DNA of 64,000 bases from the NCBI RefSeq assembly GCF_950295315.1, contig NC_080168.1, positions 63,511,838-63,575,837 on the forward strand. The letters are read 5' to 3'. This DNA is from Erinaceus europaeus. Taxonomy: Eukaryota; Chordata; Mammalia; Eulipotyphla; Erinaceidae. Of this stretch, positions 10,470 through 21,035 are shown one piece after another. The position numbers and the translations under genes were made by a program. How positions within the stretch are numbered: the first letter of the stretch is position 1; every line of letters begins with the position of its first letter. Below the pieces are notes generated by a model. It had not been told where the DNA came from. It saw only the letters and a list, made by a program, of their open reading frames with translations, and did not search any database.

Positions 10470-10638
10470 TACTTTTTATTTTATTTTTTTTAGTTTTTAT
10501 TTTAATATGAGAGATAGATATAGAGAGAGATCAGAGCACTGTTCAGCTCTGGTTTATGGTTGGGGGGGGACTGAACCTAGGATTTTGAAGCCTCAGGCAG
10601 GAAACTCATTTTGCATAACCATTATGCTATCTCCTGCG
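10470..10638 (-). mobile_element. SINE-C copy
   Basis: The right end is 'ttgcataaccattatgctat', the reverse complement of the SINE-C head. It sits 32 nt from the exon 15 acceptor. Confidence 0.75.
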
Positions 10639-10675
10639 AGGAGCTCCCGGGTCCCGAGAGGGAAAGCCATACATA

Positions 10676-10846
10676 TATTTTTTAAAGATTTTATTTATTT
10701 ATTCATGAAAAATGATAGGAGAGAGAGAGAGAAGGGACCCAACATTACTCTGGTATATGTGCTGCTGGGAATTAAACTCAGGACCTCATGCTTGAGAGTC
10801 CAAAGCCTTATCCACTGTGCCACCTTCCGGACCATACCCCCATATG
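10676..10846 (-). mobile_element. SINE-F copy
   Basis: The reverse complement is 'cacagtggataaggctttgg', 'actctcaagcatgaggtcct', then 'cagcacatataccagagtaa', with an A tail on the far side. Confidence 0.7.
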
Positions 10847-10857
10847 TATTTTTTTCT

Positions 10858-11012
10858 TTTTTTTAAATTGTCTTTATTTATTGGACAGAAACAGCCAGAA
10901 ATAAAGAGGAATGGGGGATAGAGAAGGAGAGAGACAGAGAGACACCTGCAGCCTTGCTTCACCACTCCTGAAGCTTTCCTCCTGTAGATGGGGACCAAGG
11001 GCTTGAACCTCC
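10858..11012 (-). mobile_element. SINE-B copy, head-truncated
   Basis: 'ctttatttattggacagaaa' and 'ttcaccactcctgaagcttt' are SINE-B in reverse; the tRNA head is missing. Confidence 0.7.
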
Positions 11013-11236
11013 ATTTTTTTATTTTCAATAAACACAATAACTGAAAAACACTTTTATAAGATTTGAGTAGCAGTAACAGAAAGGGATGAAAAGTCTTCAG
11101 ATCTAGGACTAACAGGTGAAGGGACAGGAACGACACTGCTGAGAGAATTCTCATAACCGAGGGACAGAAACACTATGTAGGTAAACAAAAAACTTAGATT
11201 TTTTTTAAAATTTTTGTTTATAAAAAGGAAACACTG

Positions 11237-11524
11237 GGGAGTCAGGCGGTAGCACAGCGGGTTAAGCGCACATGGCGCCAAGCGCAAGGACTGGCGGAAG
11301 GATCCCGGTTCAAGCCCCCGGCTCCCCACCTGCAGGGGAGTCGCTTCACAGGCGGTGAAGCAGGTCTGCAGGTGTCTGTCTTTCTCTCCCCCTCTCTGTC
11401 TTCCCCTCCTCTCTCCATTTCTCTCTGTCCTGTCCAACAACGACATCTGTAACAACAACAACAATAACTACAACAATAAAAAAAAAAAAACAGCAAGGGC
11501 AACAAAGGGGAAATAAATAAAAAA
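11237..11524 (+). mobile_element. SINE-A short form with exact target duplication
   Basis: Complete element flanked by aaaaaggaaacactg at 11222-11236 and 11525-11539. It was inserted into an older LINE-G copy. Confidence 0.92.
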
Positions 11525-11539
11525 AAAAAGGAAACACTG

Positions 11540-11690
11540 ACAAAAACCACAGGATCGGAGGGGTACAACTCCACACAATTCCCACCACCAGAACTCCATA
11601 TCCAATCCCCTCCACTGATAGCTTTCCTATTCTTTATCCCTTTGGGAATATGGGCCCAGGGTCATTGTGTGGTACAGAAGGTGGAGGCAG
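11540..11690 (-). mobile_element. LINE-G 3' fragment
   Basis: It shares 'ggggtacaactccacacaat', 'tcccaccaccagaactccat' and 'ttctttatccctttgggaat' with the copies at 19704 and 48000. Confidence 0.8.
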
Positions 11691-11818
11691 CAAGGTAAGA
11701 AGTGAGTCTTCCTTATCATGCGCATGACCCAGGTTTGAGCCCAGACATCAAGTGGGAGACTCAAGGTAGTGAGAAAACTTCAGTTCTATGGTATCTCTCA
11801 TGCCAATCTCAGAGAAGC

Positions 11819-11853
11819 TCGCTCTCTCTCTCTCTCTCTCCACACACACACAT
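11819..11853 (+). repeat. (CT)n/(CA)n microsatellite
   Basis: Uninterrupted CT units are followed by CA units. Confidence 0.85.
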
Positions 11854-11918
11854 ATAGATTTTCTATGTTTTTCAATACAAAAATGCAAAATGACTTTTCT
11901 AACAACCCAATATATATG

Positions 11919-12205
11919 AAAGGACTGGGTAGTGGCACAACTGGTTGAGTACATAAATTACCATGCCCAAGGACCCAGGTTCAAGCCCCTGCTGCCTACC
12001 AGCAGGAAGAAGCCATGAAGGAGGTCTGCGGGTATTTCTCTGTCTCTTATCCTAACTTCCCCTCCCCTCTCAATTTCTTTCTGTCCTATCAAGTTGATAG
12101 AAAGAAATGGCCATGAGGAGCGGTGGACTTGTAGTGCCAGCACCAAACCCCTGCAATAACCCTGGTGACAGAAGGAGAAAGAGGAGAAGGTGGAGGAGGA
12201 GGAGC
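11919..12205 (+). mobile_element. SINE-B long form
   Basis: Head 'gtagtggcacaactggttga' and 3' segment 'ggccatgaggagcggtggac...ccctggtgac', ending in a GGA-rich tail. Confidence 0.8.
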
Positions 12206-12329
12206 AGTAGTAGTCAGCCCAGAGTATGGAACATATACATGTGCAAAGCCCTGGTACAAGAAGAAATTTTACTTTATTCTTTCATCATCACTGGGATTTC
12301 ACCAACCCAGGCCAAATTTTTTTTCTTTT

Positions 12330-12440
12330 TGCAGACTGAAAGGCAGATGACAGAAAACAGAGAGGCAATGAGAGAGATGCGATAGCACTGAAGCATCCTT
12401 CAATGTAGTACTAGCTGGGCTCAACATTGGCTATGCATGA
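12330..12440 (-). mobile_element. SINE-E-like fragment
   Basis: 'agcactgaagcatccttcaa' and 'ctgggctcaacattggctat' are shared with 2600 and 23222. Confidence 0.5.
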
Positions 12441-12507
12441 TAAGTTCACACAATTCAAGTGAGCACTCTTGTTGCCTCTCAACACTTTATTTTATTGACA
12501 CAAGAAA

Positions 12508-12641
12508 CAAGCTGGGGGAAATAGCTCAACTGGTAGAGCCTCCGACTTTGATGCATGAGGTTCCTGGTATGATCCCCAGCACCGTATGTGCCAGAGAGTG
12601 GTGCTCTGGCTTGTCTCTTCTCTCCTTCCTCTTCATCATGT
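12508..12641 (+). mobile_element. SINE-D/E copy
   Basis: Strong tRNA-like A box 'aaatagctcaactggtagag' and B-box region 'ggtatgatccccagcacc'. Confidence 0.65.
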
Positions 12642-12654
12642 GAAATTCTTTCTC

Positions 12655-12931
12655 GGGGGTCAGGTGGTAGCACAGCGGGTTAAGTGCAGGTGGCACAAAG
12701 CTCAAGGACCAGCATAAGGATCCCGGTTCGAGCCGCCAGACCCCACCTACAGGGGAGTCGCTTCACAGGCAGTGAAGCAGGGCAGGTGTGTCTATCTTTC
12801 TGTCCCCGTCTCCCCGCTCCTCTCTCCATTTCTCTCTGTCCTATCCAACAATGACAACATCAATAACAATAACAATAACAACTACAACAAGAGCAACAAA
12901 AGGGAAAATAAATAAATAAATATTTAAAAAA
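12655..12931 (+). mobile_element. SINE-A short form with exact target duplication
   Basis: Flanked by gaaattctttctc at 12642-12654 and 12932-12944. Confidence 0.92.
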
Positions 12932-13120
12932 GAAATTCTTTCTCATATGTAAGAAATAATAAGAGGGTGTCATGCTATATGCAAAGTTCCATGAATCTAT
13001 TTAGATTAATTAAAGTATAGTTTGATTCCTATAGGCTTTATAATCACTTCTGTTATTTTCTATAACTTTCAAAAAACAAAATAATATGGAGAAAAGTTAT
13101 TTTTAATATGATTTGGAAAA

Positions 13121-13420
13121 CTGCCACCAGGGTTGCTGCTGGGATTTGGTGCCAGCACTACAAATCCAAAATTCTGGGCAGTCTTTTTGTTTTTCTTTTA
13201 TTTATTTATTTTTACTTTCTACTTTATTTGATAATACAGAGAGAAATTGAGAGGGGGATGGGAGATAGAGAGGGAAGGGAGAAAAAGAGACACTTGAAGA
13301 CCTGTCTCAGCATTTGGGAAGCAGGACCGCCTCCCCATACCCCGCCACAGGTTGGGAACAGGGCTTGAACTTCCATATGGTAATATGTGTGCTCAACTGG
13401 GTATACCACTGCCCAGCTGG
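13121..13420 (-). mobile_element. SINE-B long form
   Basis: Left 'gccaccagggttgctgctgg' and right 'tgtgctcaactgggtatacc' mark the reverse of a full element. Confidence 0.75.
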
Positions 13421-13434
13421 AAATGTTTTTATTA

Positions 13435-13760
13435 TTTTATACATTTTTAATTAACTTTCCTTTTCTGTTGCCCTTGCTGTTTTTTATTGTTGTTGTAGTT
13501 ATTATTGTAGTTGTTGTTGTTGGACAGGACAGAAAGAAATGGAGAGAGGAGGAAAGACAGAGAGGGAGAGAGAAAGACAGACACCTGCAGACCTGCTTCA
13601 CCGCCTGTGAAGTGACTCCCCTGCAGGTGGGGAGCTAGGGGCTCGAACCGGGATCCTTATGCAGGTCATTGCGCTTCACGCCACGTGTGCTTCCTTATGC
13701 AGGTCATTGCGCTTCACGCCACGTGTGCTTAACCTGCTGCACTACCACCCAACTCCCCCT
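13435..13760 (-). mobile_element. SINE-A short form with internal 38-bp duplication
   Basis: Full element in reverse. 'ggaaatgtttt' flanks it on both sides. The segment next to the B box is duplicated exactly (13655-13692 and 13693-13730). Confidence 0.88.
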
Positions 13761-13914
13761 AATGGAAATGTTTTAAATCCTCCAATTATTACTTTTACAC
13801 CTACTCCTAAGAGTTAATGCCCTGCTAGCAGTAATGAAGATGAGGCCAAATCAATGGATGTACTGGAAGTCGAACAAGGAAGCAGTCATAGGGGGCAGCT
13901 GATGGATCCCAGGG

Positions 13915-14082
13915 GTTATTTTTATGGGGGGGGGGGGAAGGGGGAGGAAGAGAGAGAAGGAAGAGAAGGCCAGACAGACACTAGTGCACTCATCAGGTCT
14001 GGCCTGTGGTGGCGCCTGAACTCAAGCAGAGACACCAAGGATGGAAGTCTGGTGCACTAGCACAATGCTCTCCCTGCCCTCA
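13915..14082 (-). mobile_element. SINE-C-like copy
   Basis: T/G-rich left end, 'gtgcactcatcaggtctggc' body and right end resembling the reversed SINE-C head. Confidence 0.5.
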
Positions 14083-14611
14083 AGACTCTCCCTACAGAAA
14101 GAGTAGCAACTGGGAAGTTCCCAATGAGCACTGAAGAATCAAAACTCTTTAGGCAGACTCTCAAGGGAAGACACTAGAATGAGCATGGGTAGTGGTGCCA
14201 ACGGACAGATGGGACATGGCTTTTCTAGTTCACAAAGGATGACATAAATTACAGTGACTCTATATTGACTCAACCTTGAGTTTCATATCTATCAGAATCA
14301 GACTGGACATGTTTGTTAGAATATAATATAATAAATCACTCAAGGTATTGAAAGTCCTAGAAATCAAGTGTTTTGACAAAATAAATGCCAATACCAGAAA
14401 AGACTATGTCTCACCTGATTTTGTTTCAAAGACAACTGATTTTATGTTTCCAGGTGTAGGATGCAGGCACTATGACTGCTTTCCTTTCCCAACTCTAGAG
14501 AGCATGTATAATAGTAACATGATTTTACTTCTTAAGTATGTTCCCTGAGTCTGCATTTAATTAGTGCAGAATCACCTTAATTCAAAATAGCAATTAACTG
14601 AATAAAAAGAA
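14083..14611. other. Intronic unique sequence
   Basis: AT-rich, no recognised element. A 66-codon plus-strand frame at 14348-14548 has no recognised homology. Confidence 0.4.
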
Positions 14612-14812
14612 TGCACAGAAACTGGAAAGTGGCACACCTGGTTAAGTGCACGTTACCGTGCGTAAGGACCCAGGTTCAAAAACCTGGTTCCCACATGCAG
14701 GGAGAAATCTTCACAAGTGTTGCAAGTATCTCTCTGTCTCTTTCTCCCTCTCTATCCTCCTTCCCTCTCAATTTTTCTGTCCTATCAAATTAAATAAACT
14801 TTTAAAAAGATC
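14612..14812 (+). mobile_element. SINE-B copy
   Basis: 'tggcacacctggttaagtgc' head and 'cctatcaaattaaataaact' tail. Confidence 0.78.
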
Positions 14813-14820
14813 TTAAAGAA

Positions 14821-15122
14821 GGGGACAGGTGGTAGTACACTGGGATAAGTGCACATAGTACTAAGTGCAAGGTTTGAGTCCCCAGCTCCCAACCCACGGG
14901 GGGAGAGTCACTTCACAAGCAGTGAAGCAAGTCTGCAAGTATTTCTCTCCCTCTCTCTCTCTCTCTCCCCCTCTCTACCCCCTCTCCCCCCCCCCCCATA
15001 TTCCTCTCCCCTTTCAATTTCTCTCAGTCCTATTCAAAAGATTGAAAAAATGGCCACAGGAGCAGTGGTTTCATAATGCAGGAACAGAGCCCCAGCGATA
15101 ACCCTGGAGGCAAAAAAAAAAA
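14821..15122 (+). mobile_element. SINE-A/B-type long form
   Basis: 'aggtggtagtacactgggat' head, long C/T tract, and 3' segment 'tggccacaggagcagtggtt...ccctggaggc' with (A)n. Confidence 0.78.
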
Positions 15123-15148
15123 ATCTTACAGAAAGCAAGAAAGCACAA

Positions 15149-15255
15149 AGCTGGTGTGATAGAACACAGTGAGAGAGCTTAAGCTTAATTCTTGTCATAT
15201 TCAAGAGCTAGAGCTGAGCAATGCTTGGCAAAATAACAACAACAACAACAATAAA
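15149..15255 (+). mobile_element. SINE-C-like fragment
   Basis: 'tgatagaacacagtgagaga' and 'gagctagagctgagcaatgc' match the SINE-C body; it ends in an (AAC)n tail. Confidence 0.45.
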
Positions 15256-15740
15256 GGCAAGTATATCCACATATACATATTTCCAGTATGTGAATTCACT
15301 TAATGATGCATTAAAACATTTTCCAGTGGGCATGAGATGGACTTTCAAGGGAAAAAAATCTAGAAGATAATACAGAGTTCTGATGCCTACCTACAGTGCC
15401 CTAGTTTTGTAGAAAAGTGAAAGAGAGAGATAGAGATGGTAGCACTCAGGTCTTTTGGAAAGCCTGCCTAGAAATTGATTCCAACATCTTCTCTAGAGAC
15501 AAGCTGCCCACATGTCTTCAAGGGCAAGTTGTCTTCTAAGGAACCTCCAAGAATCCAGGAATACCAGAGCCAAGTTTGCTACCAAGTTTTGAAGAACTAG
15601 TATGCAAATTTCACACCAAAAAACACGCACCTGTAGTGATTAAGTTAGGAGAGGGGCTACACAGAATTTTTTTTTTCTGTACTGTTCTCTGCATTCAAGT
15701 GTGTGCTTGAAATTTTTTATAATAAAAATATACTGAAATA
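15256..15740. other. Intronic unique sequence
   Basis: No recognised element in the intron between exons 14 and 15. Confidence 0.4.
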
Positions 15741-16020
15741 GGGAGTTGGGCGGTAGCGCAGCAGGTTAAGCGCACGTGGCACGAAGCGCAAAGACCAGCA
15801 TAAGAATCCCAGTTCGAGCTCCTGGCTCCCCACCTGCAGGGGAGTTGCTTCACAAAGGGTAAAGCAGGTCTGCAGGTGTCTGTCTATCTTTCTCTCCCCC
15901 TGTCTTCCCCTCCTCTCTCCACTTCTCTGTCCTATCCAACAACAACGACATCAATAATAACTACAACAATAAAATAACAAGGACAACAAAAGGGAATAAA
16001 TAAATATAATTTTTTAAAAA
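15741..16020 (+). mobile_element. SINE-A short form with exact target duplication
   Basis: Flanked by aaatatactgaaata at 15726-15740 and 16021-16035. Confidence 0.93.
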
Positions 16021-16035
16021 AAATATACTGAAATA

Positions 16036-16160
16036 ATATAATAAATGGATGGAGCTGGAGATGATTACATTTAGTAAAATAATAAAAGAGCTAAAAGATA
16101 ATTACCAGGTGGTTTTACTCATATGTGGAGTCTAGAGAACTGAAACACACATAACCATGC

Positions 16161-16231
<71 letters not shown>

Positions 16232-16385
16232 AGGATTCAACAAACTATCTCAAAGACCTTATGAGAAGGATGGTGGTTATCTCTGGGAGGGTGGGGGCAC
16301 AGAACTTTAGCTGGTGGATATGGTTTAGAACCAGACCCTATACTCATAATCTTGTGAGCCACCATCACATCATAAATAAACAAGC
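16036..16385 (+). mobile_element. L1 3' end
   Basis: 'ggatggagctggagatgatt', 'ggttttactcatatgtggag' and 'ggttatctctgggagggtgg' match the L1 tails at 9625 and 59745. It is interrupted by an AAAG microsatellite. Confidence 0.75.
16162..16231 (+). repeat. (AAAG)n microsatellite
   Basis: About 17 uninterrupted AAAG/GAAA units inside the L1 tail. Confidence 0.95.
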
Positions 16386-16410
16386 AAATAAGTAAGTACA
16401 GAACACTCAC

Positions 16411-16552
16411 CTGTGCCAGTATGTTCTGCTCCCTCATTAATTTCTGGCGCTCTCTGTTGGGTTTGGTGATGACCACATCCAGAACCTCCTGTCCATTATT
16501 GAGTACATCTGCCACAAAGAAGATGAGGTCTTCCAGCAATTTGGTTACAAAC
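16411..16552 (-). CDS. ITPR2: ITPR2 coding exon 14 (IP3-contact helices)
   Basis: This 142-nt exon encodes residues about 471-517: [20 protein letters not shown], then [20 protein letters not shown], then [16 protein letters not shown] contains the equivalents of ITPR1 R504, K508 and R511, which contact the phosphates of IP3. All three are intact (about 503, 507 and 510 here, one residue lower than type 1). The acceptor is ggtag|GTTTGT and the donor ACAG|gtgagt. Confidence 0.97.
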
Positions 16553-16852
16553 CTACCATGAATAGAAAGGGAAAATTTATTACAGCATCCTCTATGAACT
16601 GCTTCATTTTAGAAAAGAAAATGTTTTGAAATGTGTTGCCTGTCAAATATCGCAGTAAAATATTTTGTGTTTTCTTTAAATTGAAGTAATATTGATTTTT
16701 AACATTACACAAGTGTCTAAGTATGCAGGACTATAGGTTAACATCCATACACTCTATGCAAAGTTCACCAAAAATGCTTTTTAATAAGCACTATATGCTG
16801 AAATACTGCAAAATACATATGCATACTTTGATAATATATATTAATATTATAG

Positions 16853-16906
16853 AGGGGTTGGGTGATGGCATGCCTATCAAATTAAATAAGTAAATATAAG
16901 AAAAGA
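16853..16906 (+). mobile_element. SINE-B with large internal deletion
   Basis: Only the head 'ggggttgggtgatggcat' and the tail 'cctatcaaattaaataagta' remain. Confidence 0.55.
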
Positions 16907-17130
16907 AATAAAGCTTAGACTCCTTACACCTTACATACCATATATCAGACAAAACAAAATTCACAAAAAGCTCACAAAACTCAGCAACAACAAAATGATG
17001 CCATCAAAAAATAGGGAGAGAATATGAACAGAATATTCACCAAAGAAGAGATTCAAGAGGCCAACTGACATGTGAAAAAATGCTCTAAGACACTGGTCAT
17101 CAGAGAAAAAAAGCTACACTAGCAAAAGCA
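16907..17130 (+). mobile_element. L1 ORF2 fragment
   Basis: The stretch around 'attcaccaaagaagagattc', 'aagaggccaactgacatgtg' and 'aaaaaatgctctaagacact' matches the conserved 3' part of mammalian L1 ORF2. It is a decayed coding remnant. Confidence 0.75.
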
Positions 17131-18049
17131 AACCCCAGACCCACACATATCACATGTACAATCACTAAACTCACACGTGAAAGCAGACTGTCAGGGTGGA
17201 CATGAAGTCCATTGTGCTGGTCACAAGGGGCATTTACTAGAACAAAATGAGCAGGAGACATAAACTAGATGACTCTCTGGGCAGGTGGGAAATGAGAGAG
17301 AATAGCACTGGGCTACGAACAAAATTTTGTCTCTTGCTGCGAGACAGGGGCAGCAAAGGGAAATACTGACTTGGGATCAGAAGATCTGTTCTGGACAACA
17401 TGCTGGAAGACTCTGATTCTAGAATCTGCTCTAGATCCTGCCTCTTTGTCCTGCAGAACTGGGAGGAAGCCCACAGCCCTAGACTGCAGAAAGACATGTC
17501 ACCAGTGTGAGAGTGCAGGCTGCCCAGCCTTTGCCACTGGTGTAAGAGCACAGTGACACTGAGTCACAGCCTCTGTGCTGGGTGCCGCAGAGTACCCCAC
17601 CTCCACCCCTGCACCCCTGCAGGTAAAACACTGTGCAGAAATCCTGCTGGAAGACTGCACATGTCACTTCCCCAGCTCTCGACAGTGCTCCAGTGGCCCT
17701 CCCCCTCACTTGTTCCTAATATTCTTCTGCAGCTGCACAGGAGAGGACCACAAAATTCCACCAAAATCTGTCTAAGGAGAGGCCAAGGGGTGGAGCTCAG
17801 AAGCTGTGCATCTGAGTTCACTCCTGAGAGAGCAGAAAGGGATCACCCCAGGAGAAAAAAAAAAAAGTAAAAGCAAACAGCCCACTGGATTCTAATATTG
17901 CCATTTCTGGTCACTTGCCATGACTTGCTCATCTGCAAGCAGAGCTGAGAAGATTCCAAATGTTCCCTCTGAGCCTGAATTCATCTGAAGCTCACTGCAT
18001 ATGCAAATGATAAGTGGTGATTTAAGATCCATTTAAATGAGTGACCAAC
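17131..18049. other. Intronic unique sequence between exons 13 and 14
   Basis: Mixed-composition unique DNA with an A run at 17860-17866. Short open frames on both strands at 17237-17870 have no recognised homology and mutually overlap. Confidence 0.4.
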
Positions 18050-18210
18050 CTCCTTTCATTCTGAGTGATGGTGCCATTTTCCAGCTTTTTCACGGTGGTC
18101 GCTAGTACTTTGTTGGCATCATTGGCAAAGTCCAGATCTCGGACCTCTGACAGTGGGACAGACACAATGGCAAATGCTTCTTTGTCTTCTTTGGTTTGGC
18201 AAGTTCCGAT
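18050..18210 (-). CDS. ITPR2: ITPR2 coding exon 13 (start of helical IP3-binding domain)
   Basis: This 161-nt exon encodes residues about 417-469: [20 protein letters not shown], then [20 protein letters not shown], then [13 protein letters not shown], plus two bases of Arg. It opens the armadillo-like helical half of the ligand-binding core (RIH/RYDR_ITPR family). The acceptor is ttgcag|ATCGGA. The donor is AG|gttggt, weak at +3/+4 but with a GT and a +5 G. Translation continues correctly into exon 14. Confidence 0.97.
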
Positions 18211-18357
18211 CTGCAACACGTTTTCCCAACAAAGTTAGTGACTTCATTTTTCATAACAATGTGATTGTTATTACTAATGCTGATTAGTAATGCTAATACT
18301 ATATGCTAGTACATCTTAGCACAGTTTAACAAATATGAGACAGAGGGCCCTCTGTCC

Positions 18358-18598
18358 TCTGTAGAGTGTACACATTATCATGCACAAGGATCTGGGTTCA
18401 AGCCCCTGGTCGCTACCTGTGGGAGGGAAGCCTCACAAGCAGTGAAGCAATGTTTCTCTCTCTCCGCCCCCCCAATTTCTCTCTATAAAATAAATAAAAA
18501 TAAAAAGGAAAAAGTGGCTACCACGAGCAGTAGATTCATCATGCAGGCACAGAGCCCCAATGATAACCCTGGTGGCAATAAAATTAAGTAAGTAATAA
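18358..18598 (+). mobile_element. SINE-B long form, head-truncated
   Basis: Starts inside the head ('tagagtgtacacattatcat'). The 3' segment 'ggctaccacgagcagtagat...ccctggtggc' is present. Confidence 0.72.
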
Positions 18599-18775
18599 TA
18601 AAGGACCTGAGTTCAAGTTCCTGGTCCCCTCCTGCAATGTAGAAGTTTCACAAGCAGTGAAGCAGTGCTACAGATCTCTCTCCCCTCTCTCTTCTGCATT
18701 CTCTCTCTCTCCCCACTTCTCTCTTCATTTCTGTCTCTATCAAAAAGGAAAAGGAAAAAAGTAGGAAAAAACAAT
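18599..18775 (+). mobile_element. SINE-B fragment
   Basis: 'aaaggacctgagttcaagtt' to an A-rich tail; lacks the 5' head. Confidence 0.65.
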
Positions 18776-18785
18776 CAAGAAGATA

Positions 18786-18889
18786 GGAGACAGAAGCCAG
18801 AGGCGGCTCACCGAATAGAGCACAAGCTTCATTATGTGTGAAGTCCTGGGTTTGAGTCCCAGCACCACAAAGGAGCACCATAAACAGCT

Positions 18890-18936
<47 letters not shown>

Positions 18937-19000
18937 CTCTGGGGATGGCAGAGCAGTGCTATGGTCTCTTCATACCCTCTTTTCTCTCTCTGAATTAAGA
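18786..19000 (+). mobile_element. SINE-D copy
   Basis: 'ggcggctcaccgaatagagc' A-box region and 'gggtttgagtcccagcacc' B box. A (GA)n tract has expanded inside it. Confidence 0.7.
18890..18934 (+). repeat. (GA)n microsatellite
   Basis: About 21 uninterrupted GA units. Confidence 0.95.
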
Positions 19001-19481
19001 ATGAAAAACCTAGCCACAGAGGCCACTCAGTGGTGCTGTCCTGCATGCACATCTAGTGCTCATTCACCATCCCCACCATAGAGAAAGACTACACACACTG
19101 ACAGCAGCTGGTCACTTATCACGACCATCCCCAGCACATCTGCTGCTGTGAGAGGATGTGGGAACATGTTATTTCATACAGCTCAGCTAGGAAGAAACTA
19201 TCCCTCCTGCACCTGCCTTTGGCTTCAGTCTCAACAGAGTGGAGGGATGCTCTCTCCTTTCTACAGTTGCTCCCACCCTGACTACCCATGATGGCTTGCT
19301 TCCCTGAGGCACACCAGGCTGGTGCTCCCTAAACACATGAAAGGCACGCTGGGGGTGAAGTGAGGGTAGCCATCTCTCTTCATGGAGATGTCAGAGATGC
19401 CCTGTGTGGGACACGCCTGCCACCTCCTTCCTCCCAGCTGCACATCTTTTTGGGAGTCCAGCCACCCTTGGCGGCACTTAC
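19001..19481. other. Intronic unique sequence
   Basis: No recognised repeat downstream of exon 12 in transcript direction. Confidence 0.4.
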
Positions 19482-19581
19482 CTTCAACATAACAGGCCTC
19501 TCCTCGTCCGTGTCGATGGGGATGCTTGTGCTGGTCACCCACGTGTTGGTACATAAGTGTCTCAGCCGGACGTACGAGTTC
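19482..19581 (-). CDS. ITPR2: ITPR2 coding exon 12 (end of binding-core trefoil)
   Basis: This 100-nt exon encodes residues about 384-416: [20 protein letters not shown] then [13 protein letters not shown]. The [11 protein letters not shown] motif is a classic MIR element. The acceptor is cttag|GAACTC and the donor GAAG|gtaagt. The first G completes the Arg codon from exon 11. It ends in phase 0. Confidence 0.97.
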
Positions 19582-19617
19582 CTAAGAGCCAAGTGGTAGG
19601 AGAAACATGTCAGAAAG

Positions 19618-19703
19618 GGGCCAGGCGGTGGTGCACCAGCTGAGCACACAGGCTCCCTGAGCAAGGACCCAGATTTCAGCCCCTGCTCCCTACTTGTTTC
19701 TTT
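19618..19703 (+). mobile_element. SINE-B head, interrupted
   Basis: 'ccaggcggtggtgcaccagc' head ends at 'ctccctacttgtttcttt', the target site of the following LINE-G insertion. Confidence 0.65.
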
Positions 19704-20023
19704 TTTTGTCTTTATTATTGTATTTATTTAAAAAAGGAGACATTAACAAAACCATAGGATAAGAGGGGTACAACTCCACACAATTCCCACCACCAGAACT
19801 CCATATCCCATCCCATCCCGATAGCTCTCCTATTCTTTATCCCTCTGGGAGTATGGACCCAAGGTCATTGTGGGATGCAGAAGGTGGAAGGTCTGGCTTC
19901 TGTAATTGCTTCCCCGCTGAACATGGGCGTTGACTGGTAGATCCATACTCCCAGCCTGCCTCTCACTTTCCCTAGTAGGGTGGTGCTCTGGGGAAGCGGA
20001 GCTCCAGGACACACTGGTGGGGT
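19704..20023 (-). mobile_element. LINE-G copy, 320 bp, with exact target duplication
   Basis: Flanked by ctccctacttgtttcttt at 19686-19703 and 20024-20041. The left end is T-rich, i.e. a poly(A) tail on the minus strand, so it is a retroposed, probably 5'-truncated element. It shares long stretches with 11540, 46690 and 48000. Confidence 0.88.
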
Positions 20024-20041
20024 CTCCCTACTTGTTTCTTT

Positions 20042-20300
20042 CCTTTTTTTATTGACATCAAAGCTATTATTGGGGCTCTGTAGCTACATGACAAATCCAC
20101 CACTCCTGATGGACATTTTTTAATTCCTTTTTTTAAAAATAGAGACAAATTGAGGAGAGATAGAAAGGGGAAGAGACAGAGAGACACCAACAGCACTATT
20201 ACACCACTCGTGAAGCTTTCTCCCTGCAGGTGGGAGCTGGAGGCTTGAACCTGGGTCCTCACACATGTGCTCTATTGGGCATGCTACCACCTAGCCTGAC
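20042..20300 (-). mobile_element. SINE-B long form
   Basis: Reverse of a complete element; 'attacaccactcgtgaagct' body and right end 'gcatgctaccacctagcctg'. Confidence 0.72.
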
Positions 20301-20787
20301 TCTCACCATTTCTTTAACAAATATTCATGTCAAATGTGTATTTTTTAAAAAGTCTTAAAAAGTTATTTGCCAAAAGTTCCCTTTTCTATTTGGCGTTGAT
20401 GATGCTGGAAGCACCTCCCCACCCTGCGAAGACAACAGTCACACCTTCAGTCACTGGGTTCTTCTCTCAAATGTTCTGCACCAAGATTCAGTTCCTGAAA
20501 TTCTCAGCGAATAGAGTCCTTACATGCATCAGTTTCCCTTCCTCCCAAGCATCCTCATGACCAGGCCTTGCTGGTTGACTCTGACAGTGTCTCTCTCCCA
20601 TGTGAGTCTCAGCACACAGCCAGTCTGTGCACTGTTGTCTTCCCAAGCCTGGGGCAACACTGCAATGCAATCCATGCTCAATGAATATATGCTGAGTGAC
20701 TGGCAAGATGAGTGAATAGATGGGTGAGTAGATGAAATCAAGGGTTCAATGTAGTGGAAACAGATGTAAGCATTTCAGAGAAATGCT
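20301..20787. other. Intronic unique sequence
   Basis: No recognised element. It includes a small TGAATAGATGG-type purine-rich patch near 20710. Confidence 0.35.
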
Positions 20788-21035
20788 TATGGGGCAGTAG
20801 AAGATGTAGAGTGCACACTTTGTCACGTGAGTCAGGGGAGCACCAAGCAGAGGGGAAATTTCGCAAGCAGTAAAGCATTGCTATGGTGCCTCTCTTCCAT
20901 CTATCTTGCAATGTTCCTATCTTTCACCTTATACCTGGGGGGGGGGGGGGGGCAAGCAGAAGTCCACCAAGAGTGGTAGAACCACAGAGGCACAAAGCCC
21001 CAACACAGTCCTGCCAGCACTAAAAACATCAATAC
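20788..21035 (+). mobile_element. Diverged SINE-D
   Basis: 'ggcagtagaagatgtagagt' head, 'cgcaagcagtaaagcattgc' body and a G homopolymer (20937-20953). Confidence 0.5.

Noticed and set aside
17237..17870. Overlapping frames between exons 13 and 14 as an unannotated exon cluster
   Set aside because: Frames overlap on both strands, lack convincing splice sites in a consistent phase, and the ITPR2 protein is continuous without them.
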